DNA from: Cristatella mucedo
Taxonomy: Eukaryota; Bryozoa; Phylactolaemata; Cristatellidae
Assembly: GCA_009760855.2 (NCBI GenBank)
Contig: WPIO01000092.1
Coordinates: forward strand, 1,548,501 to 1,612,500
Length of the DNA stretch: 64,000 nucleotides
Direction of reading: 5' to 3'
The notes beneath the pieces are model-generated. The model saw only the letters and a program-made list of their open reading frames with translations. It searched no databases and was not told the DNA's origin. The position numbers were made by a program, and so were the translations under genes. This document shows positions 1-12,100 of this stretch, one piece after another (within the stretch, counting starts at the first letter, position 1; each line of letters begins with the position of its first letter).

Positions 1-199
1 ACACACACACAAGCACATACTGCTTTCAAGGCAGAATAACTGTAAATGCTGGTCGCGGTTTTTAAGTGAATAATCTAGGACCAGAGCTGGACCAGAGAAA
101 AGGCGACGCCGTGCCACAGTGCCACGTTGCACATTGCCGGCTGCCCTGCCAGCCGGCGGAAACGGAACGGAGCACGTGGTGCCTGCTTGCCACGCCCAC

Positions 200-312
200 C
201 TGTCAGGTAGGAAGGCATCGGCATCCTTGCCCCAGGCGTCTTCCAGCCGGTGATTCGTAGTCGGCGACACGCACACCTGATGGTTGGCCGGTATCGTGTA
301 GCCGAGGACTTT
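200..312 (-). CDS. CYP51: CYP51 exon 8 (beta strand after K helix)
   Basis: 113 bp between acceptor CGTTGCAG and donor AG|GTGGGC, entering at phase 0. It encodes [20 protein letters not shown] and [17 protein letters not shown], the family segment between ExxR and the heme loop. The next exon (PxRF and heme cysteine) is not found in bases 1-199 and must lie further left. Confidence 0.92.
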
Positions 313-3240
313 CTGCAACGAGAACGCTTCGTGGCTCACTGACGATGCTCTCACTCAGCACTCAGACCAGGCAGAGAAGCAGGGCGAGCCGCCATCAGGC
401 CGCTCGCTCGGACGCGGCTCGCCGTACGTTGTCCCTGAGCATCTGTCACGTGGCGCGACTGGCGTCGGACCGTCGGTCCCTCGAAGAGCACGTCACGTGA
501 GTCACGTCAGAGGGGGAGAGCGGAATGCTCAGCACGCCTCTCATTCAATGAGGGGCGTGCTGAGGGCGAGGGGCCAGTGTGGGGGCTGAGAAGCACAATG
601 GGGAGGCTGGGCAGCTGCGCTGGCAGCACCAGTCAGTTCAGGCTGCTCGGATCTCAGCACACATCGACGTCGACGACAGACGAGATCTTGCTAATGAACC
701 TTGCTGCCACCATCGACCAGGCCTGCCTACCACCACCACCCCCCCCCCCCCCCGCTGTGCCTCATCGCTGTGCCCCATCTGCCTAGAGCGATTTCGGCTA
801 GGTCAGCTAAAGACACAAATGTCGTACACGACACAGAGATCGGTAATTTTTTATTTGTAGACATATTACGCGGGTTTACTACAAGACATGGTTTGCTTTG
901 CAAAATTGTTTTAAATGCTCTCCTTTTATGTCATAATCGTCAAAACTTCAGATGCCATTCCATGCTTGTCGTTTGACAGGTACCTTAAACAATTATTCGA
1001 TTGTTGGACCGTTCCCAGTATTTTCTCAACATTTACCCTTAGGCCGTGGGTCTAGCCAAGGGGTAATGATAATAATGATAATACCTTTGTATAGCACCCT
1101 TAGAGAACTGAATCTCTTTCTAGGCACTTCAGATATTGTAAAGTCAACATGACCAAATGATTAGTGGTAACATTCGAAATTTCATCAAACATAACATTGT
1201 TAGATGAGCCGCGCACAGAGTCAACATGTAGATATGGTTAGTAGCAGCAGCCTGCCAGCAGCTGCTACTCACGACCCGAGGTCGTGGGAGCAGCTGCTGG
1301 CAGGGTCGTGAGGCTGCTGGCAGGGTCGTGAGGCGACCCGAGGTCGCGGGCTCGAGCCCTGCCTGCAGTGGGCGATCCTTTAATGCCCACTGCAAGTGCT
1401 GGTGATGGCCGAGAAGGCTTGTCTGCTGCTATATAAATAAGGCTGTTCAAAAAGCTAAACCTTGTTTATCTATTTATTTAAAGGCTGTTAGCAACTAGGT
1501 TGCAGAAGAATTCTGCTGCCGACTCGGGCACTACCTTTACAGCCAGGGGTAGAGCCCGAGTTCTCATGTGGGGGGGGGAAAGGCCAGCGAGTAATGACAA
1601 ATTCCAGCACACACAGTAGACATGTTTATTCGACACACACTCGGCGGGTGCTCATCGACTGAAAGTAAAGAATAATTTATTTCGTCACTGAATACCCTTC
1701 CTCCTCTAGAGGATTGAGGGGGATTGCCACTCTGCTCATCCATGGCTCTGCCTCGGCCACTGTTTCCAACCGTCCTATGCGCAGCAACTTCTTGCTAAAC
1801 TAGTTACTATCTTGATCATATTGATATCTTGATCATATACTATCAGATTGATGGGGTTGGAGATGGACACATGCCCATCAAACGGTAATAGAAAAGGAGA
1901 ACTACTTCTCGTCCTAAAGCTAATGCATGGGTTCCATTAAAGACTATTTGCCCTAAAAATGATTCCAACCCCGAGTTGAGACACCATTGGGATAGCAGGC
2001 AATATTCTGGGTCAGTGGCAGTCATACACTAGTGCACTAGGTGCATGGAAAACAAGCAATGCGTAGCCGTCGATGCTACCTAATGTCGCCCTTCTAAGGT
2101 AGTGTTCTCAGTTTCACTTCCGGTACACATGTCCTAGACATAGAGGTGCTTAGGATGTTGTACATATTACAATAGCAACTTCAAAACATATATGCGTTTT
2201 TCAGAATTCCCTTGCAACCCAACTTTAGAAATTTTTCTCATTTTCTGTTCGTAGTTTTTCTTCTCGAAAAATCTGAGATTTTTCCTTGGAAACCTTAAAA
2301 GGTAAAGTACCAGTAACTGTAAAGTCTTTCTGGTTGCTAGATTACTTCATTTTCAGCCGAGGCTAGGTGCATCGGCTGAGGTCTAGAGACTTGAAAACAA
2401 TTCTCTATGAGCAATCAATTGACCACATTTTCTCACAGCGCCGGCCCTTTTCCCCACAATAACGTTGCATAGACTTGCTATGCATGCTTAAAGCTCACTT
2501 AATACGCCCAGCTTTGGCACATTCCGAGCAGGGCTGCCCCCAAAATTCTGCAACCAACCTCGGAGAGGTGAAGTATTCAAGAAGTATAAGCATACAAGGC
2601 GAACCCTTTTCAGTTTGTCTATCGGTGAATTCTGAAAAACAATTTTTATAAGTCGATATTGTAGCCTTTACTCGCACACCCTAAACACCCCCATATCTAA
2701 GACACGTGCACAGGAAGTGACACTGAGAGCAAGGCATCAGCCTCAGTACCAGGCCAACGCCGACGACTATGCCGTTCTTGTTTTTTTTTTCTTTCTTTCA
2801 CACACTAGTGTACAATATATGGCAGCCGCTGACCAAGAATACAGCCTGCTTACCCGGTAGCACCTTAATCAGGGCCTAGCACCATGTTTAGGGCAAAGCA
2901 GCCAAGTTTTTACGTTTTTTTTTTTGCTCTCGGATGATAGTCATGCTATACATAATAATTTACATGCTATACATAATAATACACTGCCTGTTTACAAGGC
3001 ATTAGCAAGACTTTACTCCATTGCCATGCTGATGAGCACATTTACTCCTATTTTTGAAAAAATGCCGGAAATAGCCAATTCTGTCGGGACTATACTTATG
3101 GCCAATACTAGTGTATAAAGACACAGACACACACAGACACACACACAGACACACACACACAGACACACACACATCTATAAATAAATATGTATTAATATAA
3201 ATAGTCACGTGTGTCTATCGATTTCCATGGGGGGCAGTGA

Positions 3241-3278
<38 letters not shown>

Positions 3279-3282
3279 AGAA

Positions 3283-3339
<57 letters not shown>

Positions 3340-6113
3340 CACCTGCGGTGCCACGGATTTGCGCATGACGGAGAACAGAGGCGGCTGCAGGCGCAGCGTC
3401 TCCTTCAGGCAGCGCTCGAGTAAGTCCATGTCCTTCAGCTGGTCGTAGTCGAGCGGTGCCAGAGCATGCCCAGCGACGCCGCCGCCACGCACGCGCACCT
3501 GCTCGGCATAGCAAGCATTCTGCACAGCCGGATTGGCGGCAAGGTGGAGCCCCAGCCACGAGCCCGTGGACGACGACGTATGCTGGCCGGCCATCAGCAG
3601 CCCGATGAGCATGCCGACTATCTCGCTGTCGGTCAGCAGACGACCACTCCTGAAAACGAGGCAAAGGTCGGTCAAAGGGTGCAGGTCGCCAGCCCGAAAC
3701 GCCAGCCCAGTCCATTCGAAGCCGCTTAGGCAACTGCCGAGGGTGGGCTGGCGGGCGGCAGCAGCAGAAACCTGAGTGAGATCGACATTCGCTCGCCAAG
3801 GCACCGCCACCGGAGCTCACTTGTAAGGTGACGTCATCAGCGTGGAAAGCATGTCGTCTTCTACGTACTCGCCCTTCTCGACCGCAGCACGCCGCCTGGC
3901 GATGGCACCGAGGAAGAGGCTGCGCATCTCCCGGTGGGCGGCATCTCGGCGGCGTAGCCGCGGCACGAGCCAGTGCAGGCGGCTCGGCAGCAGCCACGCT
4001 TCGGCGCAGAAGCCGCCGTCCAGGTCGTTGTACAGCTGTGCCACGTGCGTGTCCAAGATGCTTCGGATCTCCCTGCCTGAGAATGAGGCCAGGAAGTCAG
4101 ACCTCCCTGCCTGAGAATGAGGCCTGGCCGTGCGCTCGGCTCGGCTGCTACGACGCCGACGCCAGTGCTGCTGCTGCCAATCGCCGCCTCGCACCAGGCG
4201 CGGGTGGTGGGGGCGAGGCGTCGTGCGGAGAGGCAAGGGACAGGGCCGAGAGAGCACGCCTGAGGACCTCGCCGAGATCTGTCGTCTGCTGCTGCTGCTG
4301 TGCTACTCGGCCGGCGCATGCACTGAGCCTCTGCAGCCTACCTGATGCCCAGAGAGAGTGTGTCTAACTATGGCCAATAGGCCGAGGCAATCTGCTGCGC
4401 CGATACTGGCGCATCCGACAAGAGGAGTTCTGTCATCGCTATCTACGAAGTCGTACCAGGGTCCACGCGATGGGATCAAAGAGGATGTCTGTCGTTAGCT
4501 CCCAATGTCACGTGACACGATAATCGACCGAGGCAGATAATAGAACGAGTAAGATCTCCGACCACCTTTGACCTGGTAACTCTGACCACCACCGTTGGCA
4601 AACTAATACACAGGTGATGACCTATATTAAGCCATGCCTAAGCACAAGAAAGAACTTGGGAGTTGTTGATAGCATTCTGGACTAGTCTGGCTGCTGAAAA
4701 CCATGCTGCAATGTTGAATTTGGAACTACGAGTACTATTAGAATTGCAAGAGCAAGCAGATAGCTGCTCTGCCCCTAAGCGCCTGGCACAGAGGCAGGTT
4801 GGTCCACGAACACAATGGTGGGCTCATTCATTCTGACTAAATCACGCTTGCCAATTTGGCCCTTTCTGTAAACGAGTCGTGTACCAGCCTGACACAATCT
4901 ATTCGCATTTTTATTCTTCAGTATGTAACAGCTGATTTGTGAAATAGTTGGTGCTGATCCATTTACCATTGGTCTTGAATGGTTTAGCTCAGTGGTTAAG
5001 ATGCTTGTCTCGTCCAAGGTCAAGGTTAATATTACGGACTCGACCCCGTGGCATACGTGAAGAGAGACTAAGTTCTCTTAGGATGTAAACAAACGAATTA
5101 TATTTTAACTTTTTTTTTAACGACCTACCACTCGAGTAAAATCCGCTATCCCATGGGAACCACCAGACAAAGTGCCAAACGAAAATTCGCGAATTCTCAT
5201 TCTCATTCTATCTGTATTACCGAGCAGCAGCCTGCGGCAAAACTTAGTACTCTAGTGAATGCCGTCATCAGCTAACGTAACGTAATCTGGCATGCCACCC
5301 GAGATAAGTGTCAAGTTAAATCCCAAGCACATAAAGCTTGGCAGGATCTTAATCCTGAATTAAGTCCAATAATTGATTGCAAATTTATCGATCCGAGGTC
5401 AAGTTAAGTCGACTTACTCCCGATGCCATAATAAATTATCCGCAAGAATCTAGCCTGCACCATTGTGGCAGCCATGCACCGTAAAAAGTTTTGCAGCAAA
5501 GCTGTACCAAAGGTCACCACGAACGAGCATGCACTGAAGCTGCAGCCTGAACATACGGTCATCAGCTGATCGATCTGCAGCCTTACCATGCAAGCAGCGG
5601 CTAGCCGTGAGAACGATTAGCTCTGACAGAGCGTCGAACAAGCCTGCAAAGACAGAACCGTCAACGAGCTCTCAGCAAAGGCTGCAGGAGCAGCCCGGGC
5701 AGCAGTAAGGCATCTGCTGCTGCATGGCGACAGCAGCAGCGTCGAAACGAACAAATCAGTCGAGTTGCGGCCAAACAGCGAGTGCCTGCGCGCAGCGAAC
5801 ACGTCCCAATAGCTGTCTGAAGGCACTCCCCTTTCTTGTGGACACAGTTAATTTCAGATCTTTTCTTAACCGTGAAGCTTAAACAAGCTCGGAGCTGCAC
5901 AGCCTGCAAAGTCGGTCAGTTAAGCTAACGAAAGACTAGCACGCAAGGTGGCGAGAGTGAGGCTGGCGGCTGGGTTGCACCTTCCTGCATGCGCTCGGTG
6001 TGATTCAGGAAGGTCGTGGCCAGCAGGTGGCCGCAGGCTGGTTCTCGACTGACCTACTACGAATATGCAAGAACATGCCAGGTAAGGACGTTTGAGTGAA
6101 GGAATGTGGCAAC

Positions 6114-6194
<81 letters not shown>

Positions 6195-9100
6195 GCAACC
6201 TGGCAGCCTGCCATCTCGGCTTCAAATAAAAATAATAATAATAATAGCTGATTTAACAGCCTCTTTTTTGGTATAGTGGCAGAAAAGCCTTCAGAGCTAT
6301 CGCCATGGTTTGCAGCGGCAATAAAGGATCACACGCAGTAGGACTCCTGCCCACAGCCTCGGGACCGAGGTCGTGACCGAGCAGCTGCCTAGCGTGCCAT
6401 CGAGGCTCACTAACCCCAGCCCACGCTCTCTCCATGCACGCCAACGGCTATGGGAAAAAGTAGTCCCTTTGCCCCCACAGCAAGAGGCTGGCCTGCCTGC
6501 TGGCTGCCAGTGCTACACATCTACACGGTTTCGCTACAACACAAAGGCCTACTAGCATCGACCGCAGGCACGTTTCCGGTAAATAGTGCATGACGAATGA
6601 GCACCAAGGGTCGACAGATAAGAGCACGGAGGCTGCGCTAGCCACCGTGTCAGAGCAACACCGACGATGGAAATGGCCTTGCTCAGAGCGAGTGCACATC
6701 ACACCGAGCCGCTACATGTACGTAGCCGGCTGAGAGCGGATGCTCCCACAACTTCCTGTGCAGCCGCCCAGCTACCTCGAGTGCTACGAGAGGGCGCAGC
6801 AGGTGCTCGACCACGGTGCCGTAACACGGCAGTAAACAAGCCAAATTGCCAAACTACACACTAGGCTGCCAAAAAACAACCTGACATTGTAGAAGCAGTA
6901 GACAGGAAGTCTCCGGGTGATAGGGCTGCATGAAACCCACAGCTGTTGCTAAGACTTATTCAACTCAATGTTTGCTCAGCCCACATATGATAATAATAAT
7001 AATAATACAACATCTATGTAACACCCCATAAGAGAATTAACAAGCACTTATATATATATATATATATATATATGATGGAAGAGGAAGACAGACTGTCAAT
7101 TGTCAATTAGTGTTAACATGCCACAAATTCAGCATGCACGAGCACACAAAAAACAACGCACATGGACAGAGCGAGGGCAGAAAGAAACAGGTGCGTTTTT
7201 ATAGCCTCTTTTCTTATTTAACCTCTGCTCTTGCAACTGCATTCTAAACGGTCAAAGTCAGAACAAGTGAACCACGTGCTATCTATCAGGTCAAGAGCGT
7301 AGCAAAATGGCTGCTGCACCAGGGGAGCACAGGCTCGTTCGTGCTCAGCCGAACGAAGATAATAATAAGGTGTGCTGCGCTCTCGCCTGTGCCGCGCTCT
7401 CGCCTGTGCCGCGCTCTCGCCTGTGCCGCGCTCTCGCCTGTGCCGCGCTCTCGCCTGTGCCGCGCTCTCGCCTGTGCCGCGCTCTCGCCTGCCGCGCTCT
7501 CGCCGCGCTCTCGCCTGTGCCGCGCTCTCGCCTGTGCCGCGCTCTCGCCTGTGCCGCGCTCTCGCCTGTGCCGCGCTCTCGCCTGTGCCGCGCTCTCGCC
7601 TGTGCCGCGCTCTCGCCTGTGCCGCGCTCTCGCCTGTGCCGCGCTCTCGCCTGTGCCGCGCTCTCGCCTGTGCCGCGCTCTCGCCTGTGCCGCGCTCTCG
7701 CCTGTGCCGCGCTCTCGCCTGTGCCGCGCTCTCGCCTGTGCCGCGCTCTCGCCTGTGCCGCGCGGTGGGGCCGCAGGCTGCACTGCATGCTCGTGCGCCG
7801 GCAGGGGTAAGGGGCAGACCGCGGAGGCAGGAAAAAGTTGCGAGACGCACTTATCTCGCCGCTGTCACCCCAGCACTTCAGGTACTCAATCGTCTCCTCC
7901 TCAATCATGTGAACGTGCTCGCGGAACCTGGCAATGCTCAGGCCGGTCTTGAAGATCTTCTTCTGCTCCAGAAAGATCTGGTAACGAAAACAGGAAAGGA
8001 ACCTACCGGTAATAATAATAATAATAAGAAGAACAATAATAACGCATTTGATATAGCACACTCAGAGAACTCAAATCTTTTTCTAGGCACTTTACATTTG
8101 CTGCAAAGGAAACGCGATCGAATGGCTAGTGATAACATGTTGAATGACAATAAGCATAAGATGGTTAGCGGTGACATGCACAGGGTCAGCATGCATAAGC
8201 AAGTAAAGGACGATTCACAGGGACCCACTAAATGCTGTGATAAATAGATGCGTGTTTAGTTTCTTTTTAAATGTGGTCAAGTCAGGGGATGTCGTGACTG
8301 AAGTTAGGAGTGAGTTCTACGCTTTGGGAGCACACGAACTAAAGGCACGGTCTCCAAACGATTTGAGGTTCGTACAAGGTATGGGTAAACGGTTAGATTC
8401 CGAAAAGCCGGTGGTACGAAGCTTAGCCTGGTGGGGCAGTAGATCTTATAGGTAGGCTGGGGGCCAAAGAATGAAGCTACCTAAAAGTGAGTGACAACAC
8501 CATGAAATCTATGCATTGCTTTACTGGGAGCCAGGTGCAGGCCATCTGCCGAGCAGAAAGAAGAGACAGCTGCCGCCATAGCTGTCTCACGTGGCCGTTG
8601 GCCACTACGTGCGGAGGAGGCTCAGCCAATTTGGAGAAGAGGGAAGGAGTACGAAGGAGGGGGAGAGAGTTACCGGCAGGGCAGGCTGGGGGGAGGGGTG
8701 AGAGACAGCGCTCGAACTGGTGCCGCCTGGCAGCTGGTTTACTAAACGGTGCACTGACCACGAGTAATTGTGCGTGCACGGTGATAGTGAGTAATTGCGC
8801 ACACGTGATCTCGCTCGCAAGTCAGCCAGCGGGCTTCCCTTACATCGTTAGGGACGTCGTATGCCACGCCGGGACCGAAGACGGGAGTCACCAGCTTGCC
8901 GTACACTTCTTCGGCATTCAGAGCATCGTTGCGGCTGTTGAAGAACAGAGCAGACGCCTCGGAGCCGAGAAGGTACGTGAACTTCTTGCCGACCATCTCA
9001 AACGTGAACACGGGTCCGTACTAAAAAAACAAAACAGGAAGCAGACCACTGGCCAGAGGAGAACGACGACCGAGCAGCCAATCGAACGACGAGCTCGCGC

Positions 9101-12100
9101 AAGCCGCTGCATGCAGTCGAGCGCGAGGCTGGTCACCCGCTCCTTCTCACGCCTCCCTTTCTGCCCGAACCGGCTTGACGGGCTGCCTCCTAGGCTGAGT
9201 TGACGAACGTGCGCGCTCACCTGCTTGTAGGCTTTCGTCAGGAAGGCTATAGGATTCTTGTTGAAGTCCACGGCGTGCCCGAGGAAGGGCACCGGTGAAG
9301 GTATCACCGGCGGTGCATTCTCATCCTGCGACGGCGGCACAAGCGACGGCGTGCAAGCGCGCAGCGACAATGGGCAGCAGCCCAGGTGCCGGCAGCAGAG
9401 CGGCGGGGAAGAGGGGGCGGAACTCGCGCGAAGGAAGGACTAGCCGGCCTGTGCCAGCGCTCCGAGTGCGGATGCGGAGGGCGGATGCGGAGGGCGGATG
9501 CGGAGGGCGGATGCGGAGGGCGGATGCGGAGGGCGGATGCGGAGGGCGGATGCGGAAAGCGGATGCAACTGAGCGGGCTGCTCAGTTGGCCGGCCAGACA
9601 GCGCCGCCGCGGGCGATCGCGGTAGGTACTAGCATTGCGGTCGTACTCTGGTCTGATCAGGCTTTTATTTCGGCAATGTTCCTCGGCTGAAAATAGGCCG
9701 ACTTGCCAGAGGAAGAAATGCTCTCGCACATCGACAAGCCGTTTTGGAATAGTACACCTAAATTACGAGCAGACATCAAGGAAGTGAAGCTAGCTGAACC
9801 AAGCTTGAAGGCTGGGGCTTCCAACTTTTGGATGACACCAGGTTTGCCTGTAACTATCAGGCTGGCCTTACTTATCATGGCTCGTGCAACATAGCAACAC
9901 AGCTTCAGGAAGTTAGTGGCCTACTAAATGATTTAAATTTAAATTGACTAAATGAGAATGACACGTCGATGCAGGCAGCATGGGACTTAGTGAATCCGAT
10001 CGGGAACAAGGCTCAGAAGGGTCGACAGCCACGTGCACAGCGATCGCTTAAAGACCGTTGCACACAAGTGACAGATTCTGAGTAACCCTGCTGCTGGAAC
10101 TGACTCCCAAACTTGTGTGTACACGATGCTATCACATGTCTAGTGCCTCTGCTGCTGCTACGACACTCTCTTTTCGGTGCTGCTCCACTTAAAGCTACTA
10201 CTTACTACTTCCTCGAGGATTCTCTAAATGCAGCTTCACCCCACGCCCCCTTGATTGCATGCGATAGCGCGAGATATACACATGATGTACCAAAAGCAGC
10301 ACTGTTTCTTCTAAGTGCACTAATGAGAGCCCCACAGTGTAACTACAACCTATTTCTCACATCTTTGAAGAGCTATGGACAGATAGATACAGGTGAATAA
10401 ACACGCGTTGATAGCATCTGACCGGCCTATCTGGGTCCTGGGGTTGTGCTATTTAAGCAAACATTCATCTATACGTAGGGTGCATGCACACTCACAGACT
10501 TGGCACAGAGTACACGTGCTACGTGCTACGGTGGCAAATGTGCATAGTTGATAATACAACAGGCAGTAGCGCTTAAGTTATAATCAAGGACGGCCATATT
10601 AATACAAAACAGCAGCTGGTCAAGAACGTAGCTAGGAGCACAAGGTCACCTGTGTGTGGGTGACAGCGATTCTAGTTCAAACCACCACAGGATCTTGGCT
10701 GCAACCTTGTCTGCACAGCTTCTGCTTCCCAGGTATTTGGCCATTTCGCGCACGCACGTACACACACACACATGCGCACACACAAATGCATTATTAAAAT
10801 AAAAATAATGATAACAATAATATTTTGAATATCACCCAAATAGAACCATATTTATATCCAGCACTTTACTACTTGCTGCAGGGGAAGCAATAACCAAGTT
10901 TATTTAATAACCATAAGCAATTTATACTATTTTAGACAAGCATACAAAAAGATGCTCAGGGCCACCGTTTAGTGGGACTCCTGGCTAGAAACACGCACTC
11001 AGTTGCAAAGCCAGAGGCAGGCAGGCAGCAACCTGGGCGGCCCCCACAACTCACAAGCGACCCCGCCTGCCCCCGACATCGACAAAATCAGGTCCTAATC
11101 TCACTCGATGAGCAGCTGCCGAGTTTCGAGTCGAATACACACTTGATGGAGCAGACTAGAGCACAGGCAGCTCTTGCACGTGTGCGCACACAGAGACTGA
11201 CAAGCCAGACAAAAGAGGCAGGAATCATGTGCTGCTGCTGTGCTCTTTACAGCTCAAGCTGACAAAGGGTTAACCTGAGTAGGACAGACCGGAAGGAAGT
11301 AAACGGGGCACAGCAAGTTGGCCGCTGTCAAGGAGGAATGGCTCTTCTACTACTGCTTCGGTGCACTGATCGGACCAGACACAGGATGCCAGTTCATAGC
11401 AGCTGGATTTCCATGCCGAGATCGGCAGGTCGAGGCTCGTCTGCACCAGCGTCGGAAAAAACGCCCCCCAAGACGAAATGAAGCAAGTGCCTTGAAAGTC
11501 CACGTGATTCTTGAGATTCGAGATGGGAGACTGTAGCCACTCGTTGTAGTGTCACTAGCCTGCAGGTCCCAGACTGTGGAACTCGCTTCCACAATTCTTA
11601 TGCAAAGACAACTGCTTTCCTGGTGCCGACTATGGCTCATCCTCTTCAGCTGGGCTGAGCTGCTACTTCCATGCTACTCACTACCTCAGCTGCTCTCCTG
11701 ACTCTGCTATGCTTCCCACTTTCTCTTTGTTACATGAGATGAAGACCGTTGGCTACCGAATGCGTACCGAAAGCCGGTTAGGCTGTGAGTGGGCTATACA
11801 AAACTCTCCTGCGTAACACCCACATGGTCTTTATAAATTTGTGGAGTTACAGACGGAGATACTCATTAGCCGAGCTGCCTTCCATCGATGACCCGTGCGA
11901 TACGAATTAGCTATTCGTGCAGAGAAGACATTCACATTTGAGAGTCGATTCAGCTCCGAGCGAAACAATCCAGCGACGGCCTCATCTGGACAAATGGGTT
12001 ATAAATATTGATAAAATAAGGGGCAGGCTGACTAGACAGCACAGCCGCTCTAAGGCTTTATCCAACCTGCAAAGGACACACTGATAGGGAGAGGCAAAAG

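Larger units (their letters stand above)
313..3342. other. CYP51 intron 7 contents
   Basis: About 3 kb. It holds an 18-bp inverted repeat (528-564), a C-run (739-754), a LINE-A 3' tail on the minus strand (about 1060-1250), an inverted repeat and partial SINE (1251-1455), ACACAG repeats (3118-3175) and the GA tract at 3242-3338. The rest (about 1500-2900) shows nothing recognisable. Confidence 0.6.
5644..7850. other. CYP51 intron 4 contents
   Basis: About 2.2 kb: a GA microsatellite (6116-6192), a SINE-1 copy on the minus strand (6243-6410), an ATA run followed by a LINE-tail-like stretch (6990-7050), a TA run (7051-7072) and the 17-bp minisatellite (7375-7765). Nothing else is supported. 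Confidence 0.6.

Noticed and set aside
7218-8247. Long open frames (200-290 codons) of Arg/Glu/Ala or Leu/Ala/Ser repeats on both strands
   Set aside because: They are translations of the stop-free 17-bp minisatellite in CYP51 intron 4, open in several frames at once.
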